A stretch of 44,969 nt of DNA from Microbispora siamensis (GTDB taxonomy: Bacteria > Actinomycetota > Actinomycetes > Streptosporangiales > Streptosporangiaceae). The stretch is taken from NCBI RefSeq assembly GCF_016863095.1, contig NZ_BOOF01000068.1, positions 1 through 44,969 on the forward strand, read 5' to 3'. Shown here piece by piece: positions 32,895-40,698 of the stretch. How positions within the stretch are numbered: position 1 is the stretch's first letter; each line of letters opens with the position of its first letter. Both the position numbers and the translations under genes were made by a program. Under the pieces are notes generated by a model, which saw only the letters and a program-made list of their open reading frames with translations, ran no database searches and was not told the DNA's origin.

Positions 32895-33695
32895 TTGTCA
32901 CTGTCCTTCTCCCCCGCTTTTCCCTCGATCGTGGCCCGGCTGCGGGCCGCCGGGTGCGTGTTCGCCGAGGACGAGGCCCGTCTGCTGGCCTCCGCCGCGC
33001 GTACGCCCGCGGAGCTCGACGACATGGTGGACCGGCGCGCCGCCGGCCTGCCCCTGGAACACGTCCTCGGATGGGCCGAGTTCTGCGGCCTGCGGCTGGC
33101 CGTCGACCCGGGGGTCTTCGTGCCCCGGCCGCGCACCGAGCTCCTGGTCCGCCAGGCCGCCGCACTGGCCCGGCCGGGCGCCGTCGTCGTCGACCTGTGC
33201 TGCGGCTCGGGCGCGATGGGCGCGGCGCTGGCCGCCGCCGTCGGGCCGGTCGAGCTGCACGCCGTGGACGTCGACCCCGCCGCCGTGCGCTGTGCCCGCC
33301 GCAACCTCGCCGCGGCCGGGGGCAGGGTGTACGAGGGCGACCTGTACGCGGCTCTGCCCGCCGCCCTGCGGGGCCGGGTGGACGTCCTCGTCGCCAGCCC
33401 GCCGTACGTGCCCACCGGCGCGATCGGGCTGCTGCCGCCGGAGGCGCGCGTACACGAGCCGCAGGTCGCGCTCGACGGCGGCGCGGACGGGCTCGACGTC
33501 GTACGGCGGGTCGTCGCCGGGGCGGGCGGCTGGCTCGCCCCGGGCGGCCACCTGCTGGTGGAGACGAGCGAGGGCCAGGCCAGGGAGACCACCGACGCCG
33601 TCGCCCGCGCCGGGCTCGCCGCCCGCCTGACACACGACGAGGAACTGGACGCGACCACCGTGATCGGAACCATGCCGGGCGGCGCACGCAGGTGA
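32895..33695 (+). CDS. PrmC-related protein (glutamine-N5) methyltransferase
   Basis: The TTG at 32895 is chosen for its GAAAGG ribosome binding site and for matching the sister leader. The 266-aa product has an N-terminal helical domain (RLRAAGCVFAEDEARLLASA), FVPRPRTELLV, SAM motif I VDLCCGSGAMG (about 101-111), VDVDPAAVRCARRN, and motif IV SPPYVPT (168-174), where PrmC has NPPY. This fits the PrmC-related family with unknown substrate rather than the release-factor enzyme. The shared leader with a rifampicin resistance gene hints at a role under antibiotic or translation stress; that is inference. Confidence 0.85.
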   Translation: MSLSFSPAFPSIVARLRAAGCVFAEDEARLLASAARTPAELDDMVDRRAAGLPLEHVLGWAEFCGLRLAVDPGVFVPRPRTELLVRQAAALARPGAVVVDLCCGSGAMGAALAAAVGPVELHAVDVDPAAVRCARRNLAAAGGRVYEGDLYAALPAALRGRVDVLVASPPYVPTGAIGLLPPEARVHEPQVALDGGADGLDVVRRVVAGAGGWLAPGGHLLVETSEGQARETTDAVARAGLAARLTHDEELDATTVIGTMPGGARR

Positions 33696-33701
33696 CGGCC
33701 G

Positions 33702-33733
33702 GCGGGAAACCCGGTTGATCGGCTTCGGGCGCC
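33702..33733 (+). promoter_or_regulatory. 32-bp element, copy 1, upstream of fructosamine kinase
   Basis: Starts GCGGGAAACCCGGTTGATCG and ends GCGCC; it matches copy 2 at 34693-34724 in 28 of 32 positions without gaps. It contains TTGATC as a possible -35, but a good -10 is not seen here. Confidence 0.55.
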
Positions 33734-33770
33734 TTTCCGGGGGGACCTCGGGGAGTAGAGGAGCACACCC

Positions 33771-34655
33771 GTGACAGAAGCGAGTTCTCTCCTGCTGGAA
33801 CGCCTGCACGCGGCCGGCCTGACCGACGTCGTCGCGGTCGAGCCGGCCACTGGAGGCCTCGCCGCGACTGCGGGGATCGCGCGCCGCGGCGACGGCACGT
33901 CGGTGTTCGTCAAGGCGTTCGGCGAGCCGCCGTCGGACGACGCCTTCGCCGCGGAGGCCGAAGGGCTCACCGTGCTGCGCGAGGCGGGCGGCGTCGCCAC
34001 TCCCGAGATCGTCCTCGCGGACCGCGACCTGCTCGTGCTGTCCGTGCTGCAGCCCCGGCCGGACACCGAGTCCTTCTGGGAGCGGTTCGCGCATGCGCTC
34101 GCCCACCTGCACACCGCCACGCGGTACCCCCGGTTCGGCTGGCACCGGGACAACTGGCTGGGCCGTCGCCGGCAGGTCAACACCTGGGATGACGACGGGT
34201 TCGAGTTCTTCGCCCAGCACCGTCTGCTGCGCTGGCTCGGCGAGCGTCGCGTCCAGGAGGCGCTCGGCACGGCGGACCGGGCGGCGCTGGAGCGGCTGTG
34301 CGACCGGCTGCCCGAGCTGCTGCCGGTCAGGCCCGCGTGCCTGACGCACGGCGACCTGTGGGCGCTGAACGTCATGGCCACCCCCGATGGGCGGCCCGCG
34401 CTGATCGACCCGGCCGTCTCGTACACGTGGGCCGAGGTCGACCTGGCACACCTCTGGACGACGGCGCCGCCGCCCGAGGCGCACGGGTTCTTCGAGCTGT
34501 ACGCCGAGCTGACCGGGCTCGACCGTGACTGGCGCGAACGCATGCCGATCCTCCAGCTACGCCAGCACCTGGCCGTGATCGCCCAGTTCGAGCCCGACTG
34601 GGGCGCCGCCGACCTCGTACGCGCCACGCTCGCCCCGTTCCGGCGGAGGCCGTGA
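33771..34655 (+). CDS. Fructosamine kinase family protein
   Basis: A GTG start follows GAGGAG. The 294-aa protein has the fructosamine/ketosamine-3-kinase pattern: VFVKAF (ATP Lys), HALAHLHTATRYPRFGWHRDNWLG (the FG-xxxNxIG block), CLTHGDLWALNVM (catalytic HGDLWxxN) and LIDPAVSYTWAEVDLA (metal Asp). It should phosphorylate sugar-amine adducts on proteins or small amines in the cytoplasm, a repair step. It shares an upstream element with the next kinase-fold gene. Confidence 0.9.
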   Translation: MTEASSLLLERLHAAGLTDVVAVEPATGGLAATAGIARRGDGTSVFVKAFGEPPSDDAFAAEAEGLTVLREAGGVATPEIVLADRDLLVLSVLQPRPDTESFWERFAHALAHLHTATRYPRFGWHRDNWLGRRRQVNTWDDDGFEFFAQHRLLRWLGERRVQEALGTADRAALERLCDRLPELLPVRPACLTHGDLWALNVMATPDGRPALIDPAVSYTWAEVDLAHLWTTAPPPEAHGFFELYAELTGLDRDWRERMPILQLRQHLAVIAQFEPDWGAADLVRATLAPFRRRP

Positions 34656-34692
34656 GCTCAGCTGAGGGCATGGGGACGCAGTGGCGGTTGCC

Positions 34693-34734
34693 GCGGGAAA
34701 ACCAGTTGATCGGCTTCCTGCGCCCTCGTCTATT
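34693..34734 (+). promoter_or_regulatory. 32-bp element, copy 2, with promoter of a leaderless gene
   Basis: The copy at 34693-34724 includes TTGATC (about 34706-34711); 17 bases later TCTATT (34729-34734) is a reasonable -10. The GTG start at 34743 lies where transcription would begin, suggesting a leaderless mRNA. Confidence 0.55.
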
Positions 34735-34742
34735 GTCGGGCC

Positions 34743-35699
34743 GTGCTTTCCGATGTGCGGCTGCCGCCGGCCGAGACCCACGAGCAGTTCATGGCCGTCC
34801 GGCGGGACGAGTCCCGTCTCGGCCCGGCCGTCTCCGCCCTGGTGCGGGGGCTCGGGCTCGGTGACGAACGCGTCGAGCGCTTCGCCGACGGGTCGCTGCC
34901 GGTCTACGCGGTGGGCGACCGGCACGTGCTCAAGCTCTACCCCTCGACCGCCCTGCCGGAAGGGTACGACGTCGAGCACGCCGTCCTGCGGGCCGTCGAG
35001 GGACGCCTGCCGGTCCCGACGCCCCGGGTCCTTGAAGCGGGACGGGTCGACGGGTGGAGCTACATCCTGATGACGCGCTTGCACGGCGAGAGCCTCGCAG
35101 AGGCGTGGCCGCACATCCCGCGAGACGACCGGGTGGAACTCGCCGCCGCCGTGGGCGAGACGCTGGCGGCGCTCCATGCGGTCTCCTCCCCCGCCGTCGA
35201 CGCGGTCGTGGGTCCGCACGACTGGGACGGCTTCATCCGTACGCGCCGGGAGGCGTGCGTGGCCCACCACAGGGCCGACGGGCTGGACGAGGCGTGGCTG
35301 GCCCAGATCCCGGGCTTCCTCGACAGCGTCGAACTCCCGCCGTCCGCGCCCGTGCTGCTGCACACGGAGGTCATGCGCGAGCACCTGAGGGTGGTGCGGG
35401 ACGGCGACGGCTGGCGGCTGTCGGGCCTGTTCGACTTCGAACCGGCGATGCGGGGCGCCCGGGAGTACGAGTTCGCCTCGGTGGGGCTGTTCTTCTCCTG
35501 CGGCGAGGCCGAGATCCTGCGCCGCCTGCTCCTCGCGTACGGCTACCGCGAGTCCGACCTGGGCGAACAGCTGAGCAGACGGCTGCTGGCCTATGCCCTG
35601 CTGCACCGCTACAGCAGCCTCGCCTGGTATCTGACCCGGTTGCCCGCGCCGCCGCAGCCCACTCTCGACTGCCTGGCCACGCACTGGTGGGCTCTGTAG
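34743..35699 (+). CDS. Aminoglycoside-phosphotransferase-fold kinase
   Basis: The GTG at 34743 has no ribosome binding site and sits eight bases after a -10, so it is probably leaderless. The 318-aa protein follows the APH layout: DRHVLKLYP (ATP Lys), WSYILMTRLHGESLAEAW (hinge), then LLHTEVMREHLRVV at the catalytic loop and SGLFDFEPAMRGAREYEFASV (metal Asp). The catalytic loop reads HTE where most APH enzymes have HGD, an unusual change. It resembles hygromycin/viomycin-type phosphotransferases, but the substrate is unknown. Confidence 0.85.
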   Translation: MLSDVRLPPAETHEQFMAVRRDESRLGPAVSALVRGLGLGDERVERFADGSLPVYAVGDRHVLKLYPSTALPEGYDVEHAVLRAVEGRLPVPTPRVLEAGRVDGWSYILMTRLHGESLAEAWPHIPRDDRVELAAAVGETLAALHAVSSPAVDAVVGPHDWDGFIRTRREACVAHHRADGLDEAWLAQIPGFLDSVELPPSAPVLLHTEVMREHLRVVRDGDGWRLSGLFDFEPAMRGAREYEFASVGLFFSCGEAEILRRLLLAYGYRESDLGEQLSRRLLAYALLHRYSSLAWYLTRLPAPPQPTLDCLATHWWAL

Positions 35700-35730
35700 G
35701 CCGCGAGCGGAGATCACTGGGTCAGGCGTG

Positions 35731-36447
35731 TCAGCGCGCCGCGGCGCCGGTGACGTAGTCGTGCAGGCGCGCCGATCCTTCGAGCATGGCGACGGCCGTG
35801 GAGGCGAGGGCGGCGCCGCGTTCGGAGAGAGCGGCACGCAGCGCCTCGGTGCTGCCGGTGCGGCGCAGGCCGTCGAGCACGTCCCCGATCCGCGCCAGCG
35901 GATACCGCCCCTGCCGCAGCATGAGGATCATGCGGGCGTCGCGGACCTCGGCCGGGCCGTACCACCGGTAGCCGGTGCCGGGCTCGCGCTGCGGCGTCAG
36001 CAGCCCGGCGGTCTCCCACACCCGCAGCGCCGAGGCGCGTACTCCGAGGAGGGCGGCCACCTCTCCGATGCGCAGGGCGGACTGCGGCGCCGCCGGGCCG
36101 CCGGGGTCCTGCCCGGCCACCGCTTCGAGTGCCTCCCCCGTCGCCCGCAGGGCGAGCCGCTGCTGGTGCAGCGCGGCGTGGCAGGCGTCCACGAGGGCGA
36201 GCGCGCCCGCCAGGTCGCCGTCGTGCACCGCCAGCATGATCGAACGGGCGGCCTCCCACCCGTACCCCTTGGCCAGCGCCCGGTAGGCGAGCAGGGCCTC
36301 GCGGTGCCGCGTGTCGAACCTGCGGTAGCCGGCGGCCGTCCGCTCGGCGGGCGGGAGGATTCCCGCGTCGGCGTAGTTGCGGATCTGCTGGGTGGAGACT
36401 CCTGCCTCCCGCGCCAGATCGACCGGGCGCAGCGCCCTGTGACTCAC
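35731..36447 (-). CDS. Regulator with two MerR-type HTH domains
   Basis: The GTG start at 36447 has a weak ribosome binding site. The 238-aa product contains two MerR DNA-binding units: residues about 6-70 (PVDLAREAGVSTQQIRNYADAGILPP, then GYRRFDTRHREALLAY) and about 125-190 (IGEVAALLGVRASALRVWETAGLLTP, then GYRWYGPAEVRDARMI). Ordinary MerR proteins have one. A tandem arrangement implies binding of paired or asymmetric operators. It follows the APC permease gene on the same strand after 61 bases; a separated dyad ACTTGAG/CTCAAGT (36462 and 36508) lies in the gap. Confidence 0.85.
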   Translation of the reverse strand: MSHRALRPVDLAREAGVSTQQIRNYADAGILPPAERTAAGYRRFDTRHREALLAYRALAKGYGWEAARSIMLAVHDGDLAGALALVDACHAALHQQRLALRATGEALEAVAGQDPGGPAAPQSALRIGEVAALLGVRASALRVWETAGLLTPQREPGTGYRWYGPAEVRDARMILMLRQGRYPLARIGDVLDGLRRTGSTEALRAALSERGAALASTAVAMLEGSARLHDYVTGAAAR

Positions 36448-36508
36448 CTGTGGCTCACCGGACTTGAGGCTTCGGGTCGCATCCGCACATGGTAATGCCC
36501 CGCTAGTC

Positions 36509-37777
36509 TCAAGTTCCGCTCGTCAGGTTCCGGCGCAGGGCATAGACGGCGGCGCCGGCCGCCAGCACGGCGGCCCCGGAGACCACCGAGGAAAGCGGCA
36601 GGGCGAAGGCCAGGATCAGGCACCCGGCCAGGCCGACGGCGGGCACGGCCCCCGGCGGCCGTCCCTCACCGGGGCCGAGGGTCCAGGCGCTGGCATTGGC
36701 GACGGCGTAGTAGACCAGCACGCCGAAGGAGGAGAATCCGATCGCGCCGCGTAGGTCAGCGGTCGCGGCCAGGATCGCCACGACCGCGCCGACCGCGAGC
36801 TCGGCGCGGTGGGGCACCTTGAAGCGCGGATGGACGGCGGCCAGCGCGTGCGGCAGGTGCCGGTCTCGGGCCATGGCCAGCGTGGTGCGCGACACCCCGA
36901 GGATCAGCGCGAGCAGCGAACCGGTGGCGGCGACCGCGGCGCCCGCCCGTACGACCGGAGCCAGGCCGGGGTGCCCGGCCTCCTGCACGACGGCGGCCAG
37001 GGGTGCGACCGCGTCGCCCAGTCCGGCGCCGCCCAGCACGGCGAGCGCGGCCACCGCGACCGCCGCGTAGACGACGAGGGTGATGGCCAGCGCGAGCGGA
37101 ATCGCCCGGGGAATGGTCCGCGCCGGGTCGCGCACCTCCTCACCGAGGGTGGCGATGCGGGCGTAACCGGCGAAGGCGAAGAACAGCAGACCCGCCGACT
37201 GCACCACCCCGCCCGCGGTGGCGTCGGCACCGACGTCCAGCCGCCCCGGGTCCGCGGCGCCGGAGGTCAGGCCCGCGACCACCACGGCGGCCAGCACCGC
37301 GAGGACCGCTCCGACGATGACCCGGGTGAGCCAGGCGCTCTTGTGGATCCCCGCGTAGTTGACCGCGGTCAGCGCCACCACGGCCGCCACCGCCACCGCG
37401 TGGGCCTGCTCCGGCCAGACGTAGGAGCCGACGGTCAGCGCCATCGCGGCGCACGAGGCGATCTTGCCGACCACGAACGCCCATCCCGCCAGGTAGCCCC
37501 AGAAGTCCCCCAGCCGCTCCCGCCCGTACACATAGGTGCCGCCGGAGGCCGGGTAGCGCGCGGCCAGCCGGGCCGAGGAGGTCGCGTTGCAGTAGGCAAC
37601 CACCGCCGCCGCCGTCAGCCCGAGCAGCAGCCCGGACCCTGCCTTCCGCGCCGCCGGTGACAGGGCGGCGAAGATCCCCGCGCCGATCATCGAACCCAGC
37701 CCGATGACCACGGCGTCGGCCAGGCCCAGCCGGCGCTCCAGCGGCCCCTGCCCGGCGCCTGCCGGGGTGCGCGCCAT
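36509..37777 (-). CDS. APC-family amino acid/polyamine permease
   Basis: The ATG at 37777 follows GGAGG; the frame is open to 37819. The 422-aa protein begins LERRLGLADAVVIGLGSMIGAGIF, the APC helix 1 signature (GSMIGAGIF), and has about 12 membrane segments, including the TYVYGRERLGDFWGYLAGW and FFAFAGYARIATLGEEVRDP blocks. It should import or exchange amino acids or amines across the cell membrane. It lies upstream of the double-MerR gene on the same strand. Confidence 0.9.
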   Translation of the reverse strand: MARTPAGAGQGPLERRLGLADAVVIGLGSMIGAGIFAALSPAARKAGSGLLLGLTAAAVVAYCNATSSARLAARYPASGGTYVYGRERLGDFWGYLAGWAFVVGKIASCAAMALTVGSYVWPEQAHAVAVAAVVALTAVNYAGIHKSAWLTRVIVGAVLAVLAAVVVAGLTSGAADPGRLDVGADATAGGVVQSAGLLFFAFAGYARIATLGEEVRDPARTIPRAIPLALAITLVVYAAVAVAALAVLGGAGLGDAVAPLAAVVQEAGHPGLAPVVRAGAAVAATGSLLALILGVSRTTLAMARDRHLPHALAAVHPRFKVPHRAELAVGAVVAILAATADLRGAIGFSSFGVLVYYAVANASAWTLGPGEGRPPGAVPAVGLAGCLILAFALPLSSVVSGAAVLAAGAAVYALRRNLTSGT

Positions 37778-37812
37778 CGCGTACCTCCACTGATCCGGGG
37801 AGTTGCCTATGA

Positions 37813-38055
37813 CGAGCAAGAAGCAACTACCTCGCCGTGCTCCGGGACCTCATGCCCGCTCTCCGGGACACCTCGCGCACGCTGCTGCGCACGGGCGTCG
37901 TACGGTCGGGCCTCGAGCCGTTGCCCGCCTCCGAGGCGGACATGATCCGCGCGATCGTGCGGAGTCCGGCGTGAACCCCGGCGGGCTCGCCGCCGAGTCG
38001 CAGATGAAGCCGAGCAACGTCAGCACGGTGCTGCGGCACCCCGTCAAGGCCACAG
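37813..38055 (+). pseudogene. MarR-family regulator remnant
   Basis: After a stop at 37810 the frame reads ARSNYLAVLRDLMPALRDTS and LEPLPASEADMIRAIVRSP, then a one-base loss shifts it to VNPGGLAAESQMKPSNVSTVLRHPVKA, the MarR recognition-helix region. No start codon is in frame, and the wing and C-terminal helices are lost where the convergent PNPOx-family gene ends. The original was probably a MarR regulator, now dead. Confidence 0.6.
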
Positions 38056-38718
38056 GCGGTGACGCGCCCAGGCGGCGTCCTCGCGCGTGTAGCGCAGGCG
38101 GATGTGGCGGCGGTCGTGGTCGGCCTGCCAGAACTCGACTTCTTCGGCGCGGACGCCGTACAGAGTCCATCCCGGCGCGACCGCCTCAGGGTCGGCCTCG
38201 ATCTGCGCGTGCGCCGCGCGCAGGGCGGCTTCGAGGTCGGACGGCTTGTCCAGCACCTGCGACTGGCGGCCGGTCAGGGCGTCCGCGCGAGCACCGGGGG
38301 AACGCGCTAGGAAGTCGGCGGCGCTGCGCTGCGCGTCGGCCGCGAAGGCCGTGCCCCGCACCCGGATCTGACGGCCCTGCTCGGGCCAGTAGAACGCCAG
38401 AGCGGCGTACGGTGTGGCGGCCAGCTCCCGTCCCTTACGGCTGCCCGCGCTCGTCGCGAAATACCAGGTGCCGTCCGCCCCGAGGTCCTTGCAGATCAGC
38501 ACACGGGAAGAAGGCTGTCCGCCGGCGTCGGCCGTCGCCAGGGACATGGCATGCGGCTCGCGCACCCCGGCCTCGACGGCCGAGGTCAGCCATTCCGCGA
38601 ACAGGGCGACCGGATCGGACGGCGCGGCGTCGACGTCGAACCCCGGCAGTTCGGTGTCGAAGACGGGAAGCCCCCGCAACAGATCACGAATCGAACCCGC
38701 CGGACCGTTTTCCCCCAC
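38044..38718 (-). CDS. PNPOx-family (PdxH/PhzG-like) FMN oxidase
   Basis: The GTG at 38718 is chosen because GGAGGAG lies five bases upstream; the frame is open to 38778. The 224-aa protein has the PNPOx pattern: SSRVLICKDLGADGTWYFAT (RxVLLKxxD), SRKGRELAATPYAALAFYWP, GRQIRVRGTAF, SRQSQV-like GRQSQVLDKP, and the C-terminal FWQADHDRRHIRLRYTRED...RHRLWP (PdxH end: RLxP). It should use FMN to oxidise pyridoxamine phosphate or a phenazine-like ring precursor. No other vitamin B6 or phenazine genes are nearby. Confidence 0.85.
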   Translation of the reverse strand: MGENGPAGSIRDLLRGLPVFDTELPGFDVDAAPSDPVALFAEWLTSAVEAGVREPHAMSLATADAGGQPSSRVLICKDLGADGTWYFATSAGSRKGRELAATPYAALAFYWPEQGRQIRVRGTAFAADAQRSAADFLARSPGARADALTGRQSQVLDKPSDLEAALRAAHAQIEADPEAVAPGWTLYGVRAEEVEFWQADHDRRHIRLRYTREDAAWARHRLWP

Positions 38719-38912
38719 GATCGCTCCTCCACCTCGAACCGCGACGGTGATCTCTGAAGCCACAGCCATGCCTACCACTGCCGGCGCGGTGCCCGTTCAC
38801 CGGCCCCCGGGCCCGCGGCCCGTGCCGTTCGGAGTCGTGATCATACGGCTGGGAAAAGGACTCGACGGGATGTTGCTCGGGCTTGTAGCTTGCAGTCGAC
38901 CGTGACACCGCC

Positions 38913-39038
38913 CGAGGAGGTGAGACCCATGAACGCTGTATCGATGTGGGTGCTCCCCCTCCCCCGTCACGGCCGGCGATTGATGTAGGTGTCGCCGGGA
39001 GCGCCTCGACAACAGGGCACTCCCGAAAGGCAACACCT
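38913..39038 (+). promoter_or_regulatory. Structured 5' leader of the rifampicin monooxygenase gene
   Basis: It begins CGAGGAGGTGAGACCC, has a 19-aa ORF, stem GGGTGCTCCC (38948-38957) with GGGAGCGCC (38997-39005), an inner stem CCGGCGA (38973-38979) with TCGCCGG (38992-38998), and ends CCCGAAAGG as ribosome binding site. It is the same design as the leader at 32778. The two stems share two bases, so they may be partly alternative. Confidence 0.75.
38929..38988 (+). CDS. Leader peptide ORF, 19 aa
   Basis: An ATG at 38929, eight bases after GGAGG, opens MNAVSMWVLPLPRHGRRLM and a TAG at 38986-38988. Codons 7-10 (Trp-Val-Leu-Pro) lie over the left arm of the leader hairpin, so ribosome position would decide whether it forms. 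Likely a regulatory ORF rather than a functional peptide. Confidence 0.6.
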   Translation: MNAVSMWVLPLPRHGRRLM

Positions 39039-40583
39039 ATGAATTCTCTGCAGTTCCCCGCCGAGCCGCCGTCGAACGATGCGGCCGAGCGCGACTTCAC
39101 CGTGGGCGACGTCCCCGGACTCCGGTCGCTGGCCTCCGGCGCCGATCGCACGCCCCTCATGTTCGACGTGATCATCGCCGGGTGCGGGCCGACCGGCGCG
39201 ATGCTGGCCGCCGAACTCCGGCTGCACGACGTGCGGGTGCTCGTTCTGGAGAAGGAAACCGAACCCAAGTCGTTCGTCCGCATCGTCGGCCTGCATATTC
39301 GCAGTCTCGAGCTGATGGCAATGCGCGGACTGCTGGAGCGCATTCTCCAGCATGGAAGACGGCGTCCGGCCGGCGGTTTCTTCGCCGCCATCGACAAACC
39401 CGCGCCCAAGGGCCTGGATTCCGCGCACGCCTATCTGCTGGGCATTCCGCAGCCGGTCATCGAACGCCTGCTGGAAGAACATGCGGTCGAACTGGGTGCG
39501 CAGGTCCGGCGCGGTTGTACGGTGGCCGGTTTCGAGCAGGACGACGAGGGTGTGGCCGTCGAGCTGGCCGACGGGGAACAGCTGCGTTCGCGCTATCTCA
39601 TCGGCTGTGACGGCGGGCGCAGTACGGTGCGCAAACTGCTCGGCGTCGGCTTCCCCGGCGAGCCCGGGCGGACCGAGACGCTGATGGGCGAGATGGAAGT
39701 GGGTGTGCCCCAGGAGGAGATCACCGCCAAGGTGACCGAAATCCACGAGATCCATAGGCAGTTCTGGCTCAGGCCCTTCGGCGAAGGCGTCTACAGCGTC
39801 GTCGTCCCCGCCGCGGGAGTCAGCGGTCGCGCGGAACCGCCCACCCTCGAGGATTTCAAACAAGCGCTGCGCGCCATCGCCGGAACCGATTTCGGCGTGC
39901 ACTCCCCGCGCTGGTTGTCCCGCTTCGGAGATGCCACCCGGCTCGCCGAACGTTATCGGGTCGGGCGGGTGCTGCTGGCCGGCGATGCGGCGCACATCCA
40001 TCCACCTATCGGCGGGCAGGGCCTCAACCTGGGCGTTCAGGACGCGTTCAACCTCGGCTGGAAACTGGCCGCGCAGATCCGCGGGTGGGCGCCGGAAACA
40101 CTGCTGGACACCTACCAGGCCGAACGTCATCCGGTCGCGGAGGACGTGCTGGACAACACCCGCGCCCAGATGGAACTGCTGTCCACCGAACCGGGCCCGC
40201 GGGCCGTGCGCAGGCTGCTCACCGAACTGATGGACTTCGACGAGGTGAACCGCTATCTGATCGAGAAAATCACCGCGATCGGCATCCGCTACGACTTCGG
40301 CGAAGGCCCCGACCTGCTCGGCCGCCGCCTGCCCGACATCGACGTGAAACAGGGCCGCCTCTACGGTCTGCTGCATCGCGGCCGCGGCCTGCTGCTGGAC
40401 CGCACCGAACGCCTGACCGTCGGCGGCTGGTCGGACCGGGTCGATTACCTCGCGGATCCCACCGCGGCACTGGATGTTCCGTGCGTCCTGCTCCGCCCCG
40501 ACGGCCACGTCGCCTGGATCGGCGACGATCAGCAGGACCTGGACGACCGCCTCTCCCGCTGGTTCGGCAAGCCCGCCAACTGA
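39039..40583 (+). CDS. rox: Rifampicin monooxygenase-type FAD hydroxylase
   Basis: The ATG at 39039 has GAAAGG eight bases upstream and gives 514 aa. From residue 41 (MFDVIIAGCGPTGAMLAAEL) the sequence is a class A flavin monooxygenase: GxGxxG (about 47-52), GCDGGRSTVRKLLG (about 188-200) and GDAAHIHPPIGGQGLN (about 315-330), with a C-terminal thioredoxin-like tail. Close similarity in memory to Rox/RIFMO, which hydroxylates and linearises rifampicin with NADPH and O2. The first 40 residues are an extra N-terminal segment not usual for Rox. The leader suggests inducible expression. Confidence 0.85.
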   Translation: MNSLQFPAEPPSNDAAERDFTVGDVPGLRSLASGADRTPLMFDVIIAGCGPTGAMLAAELRLHDVRVLVLEKETEPKSFVRIVGLHIRSLELMAMRGLLERILQHGRRRPAGGFFAAIDKPAPKGLDSAHAYLLGIPQPVIERLLEEHAVELGAQVRRGCTVAGFEQDDEGVAVELADGEQLRSRYLIGCDGGRSTVRKLLGVGFPGEPGRTETLMGEMEVGVPQEEITAKVTEIHEIHRQFWLRPFGEGVYSVVVPAAGVSGRAEPPTLEDFKQALRAIAGTDFGVHSPRWLSRFGDATRLAERYRVGRVLLAGDAAHIHPPIGGQGLNLGVQDAFNLGWKLAAQIRGWAPETLLDTYQAERHPVAEDVLDNTRAQMELLSTEPGPRAVRRLLTELMDFDEVNRYLIEKITAIGIRYDFGEGPDLLGRRLPDIDVKQGRLYGLLHRGRGLLLDRTERLTVGGWSDRVDYLADPTAALDVPCVLLRPDGHVAWIGDDQQDLDDRLSRWFGKPAN

Positions 40584-40625
40584 TCTCGCCCGAGCATCGG
40601 TGCAGGTAACAGACGTGGGCGGGGA

Positions 40626-40646
40626 GCCTATACCGGGCCTATACCG
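40626..40646 (+). repeat. 10-bp direct repeat with one-turn period
   Basis: GCCTATACCG occurs at 40626-40635 and 40637-40646, an 11-base period, about 55 bases before the secreted protein gene at 40699. CTATAC could be a -10, or the pair could bind a regulator on one DNA face. Confidence 0.5.
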
Positions 40647-40698
40647 CCAAGCGCTCTGCTCGTCGGTATCCGTTCGGCACGAGCCAAGGAAGAGCAAT

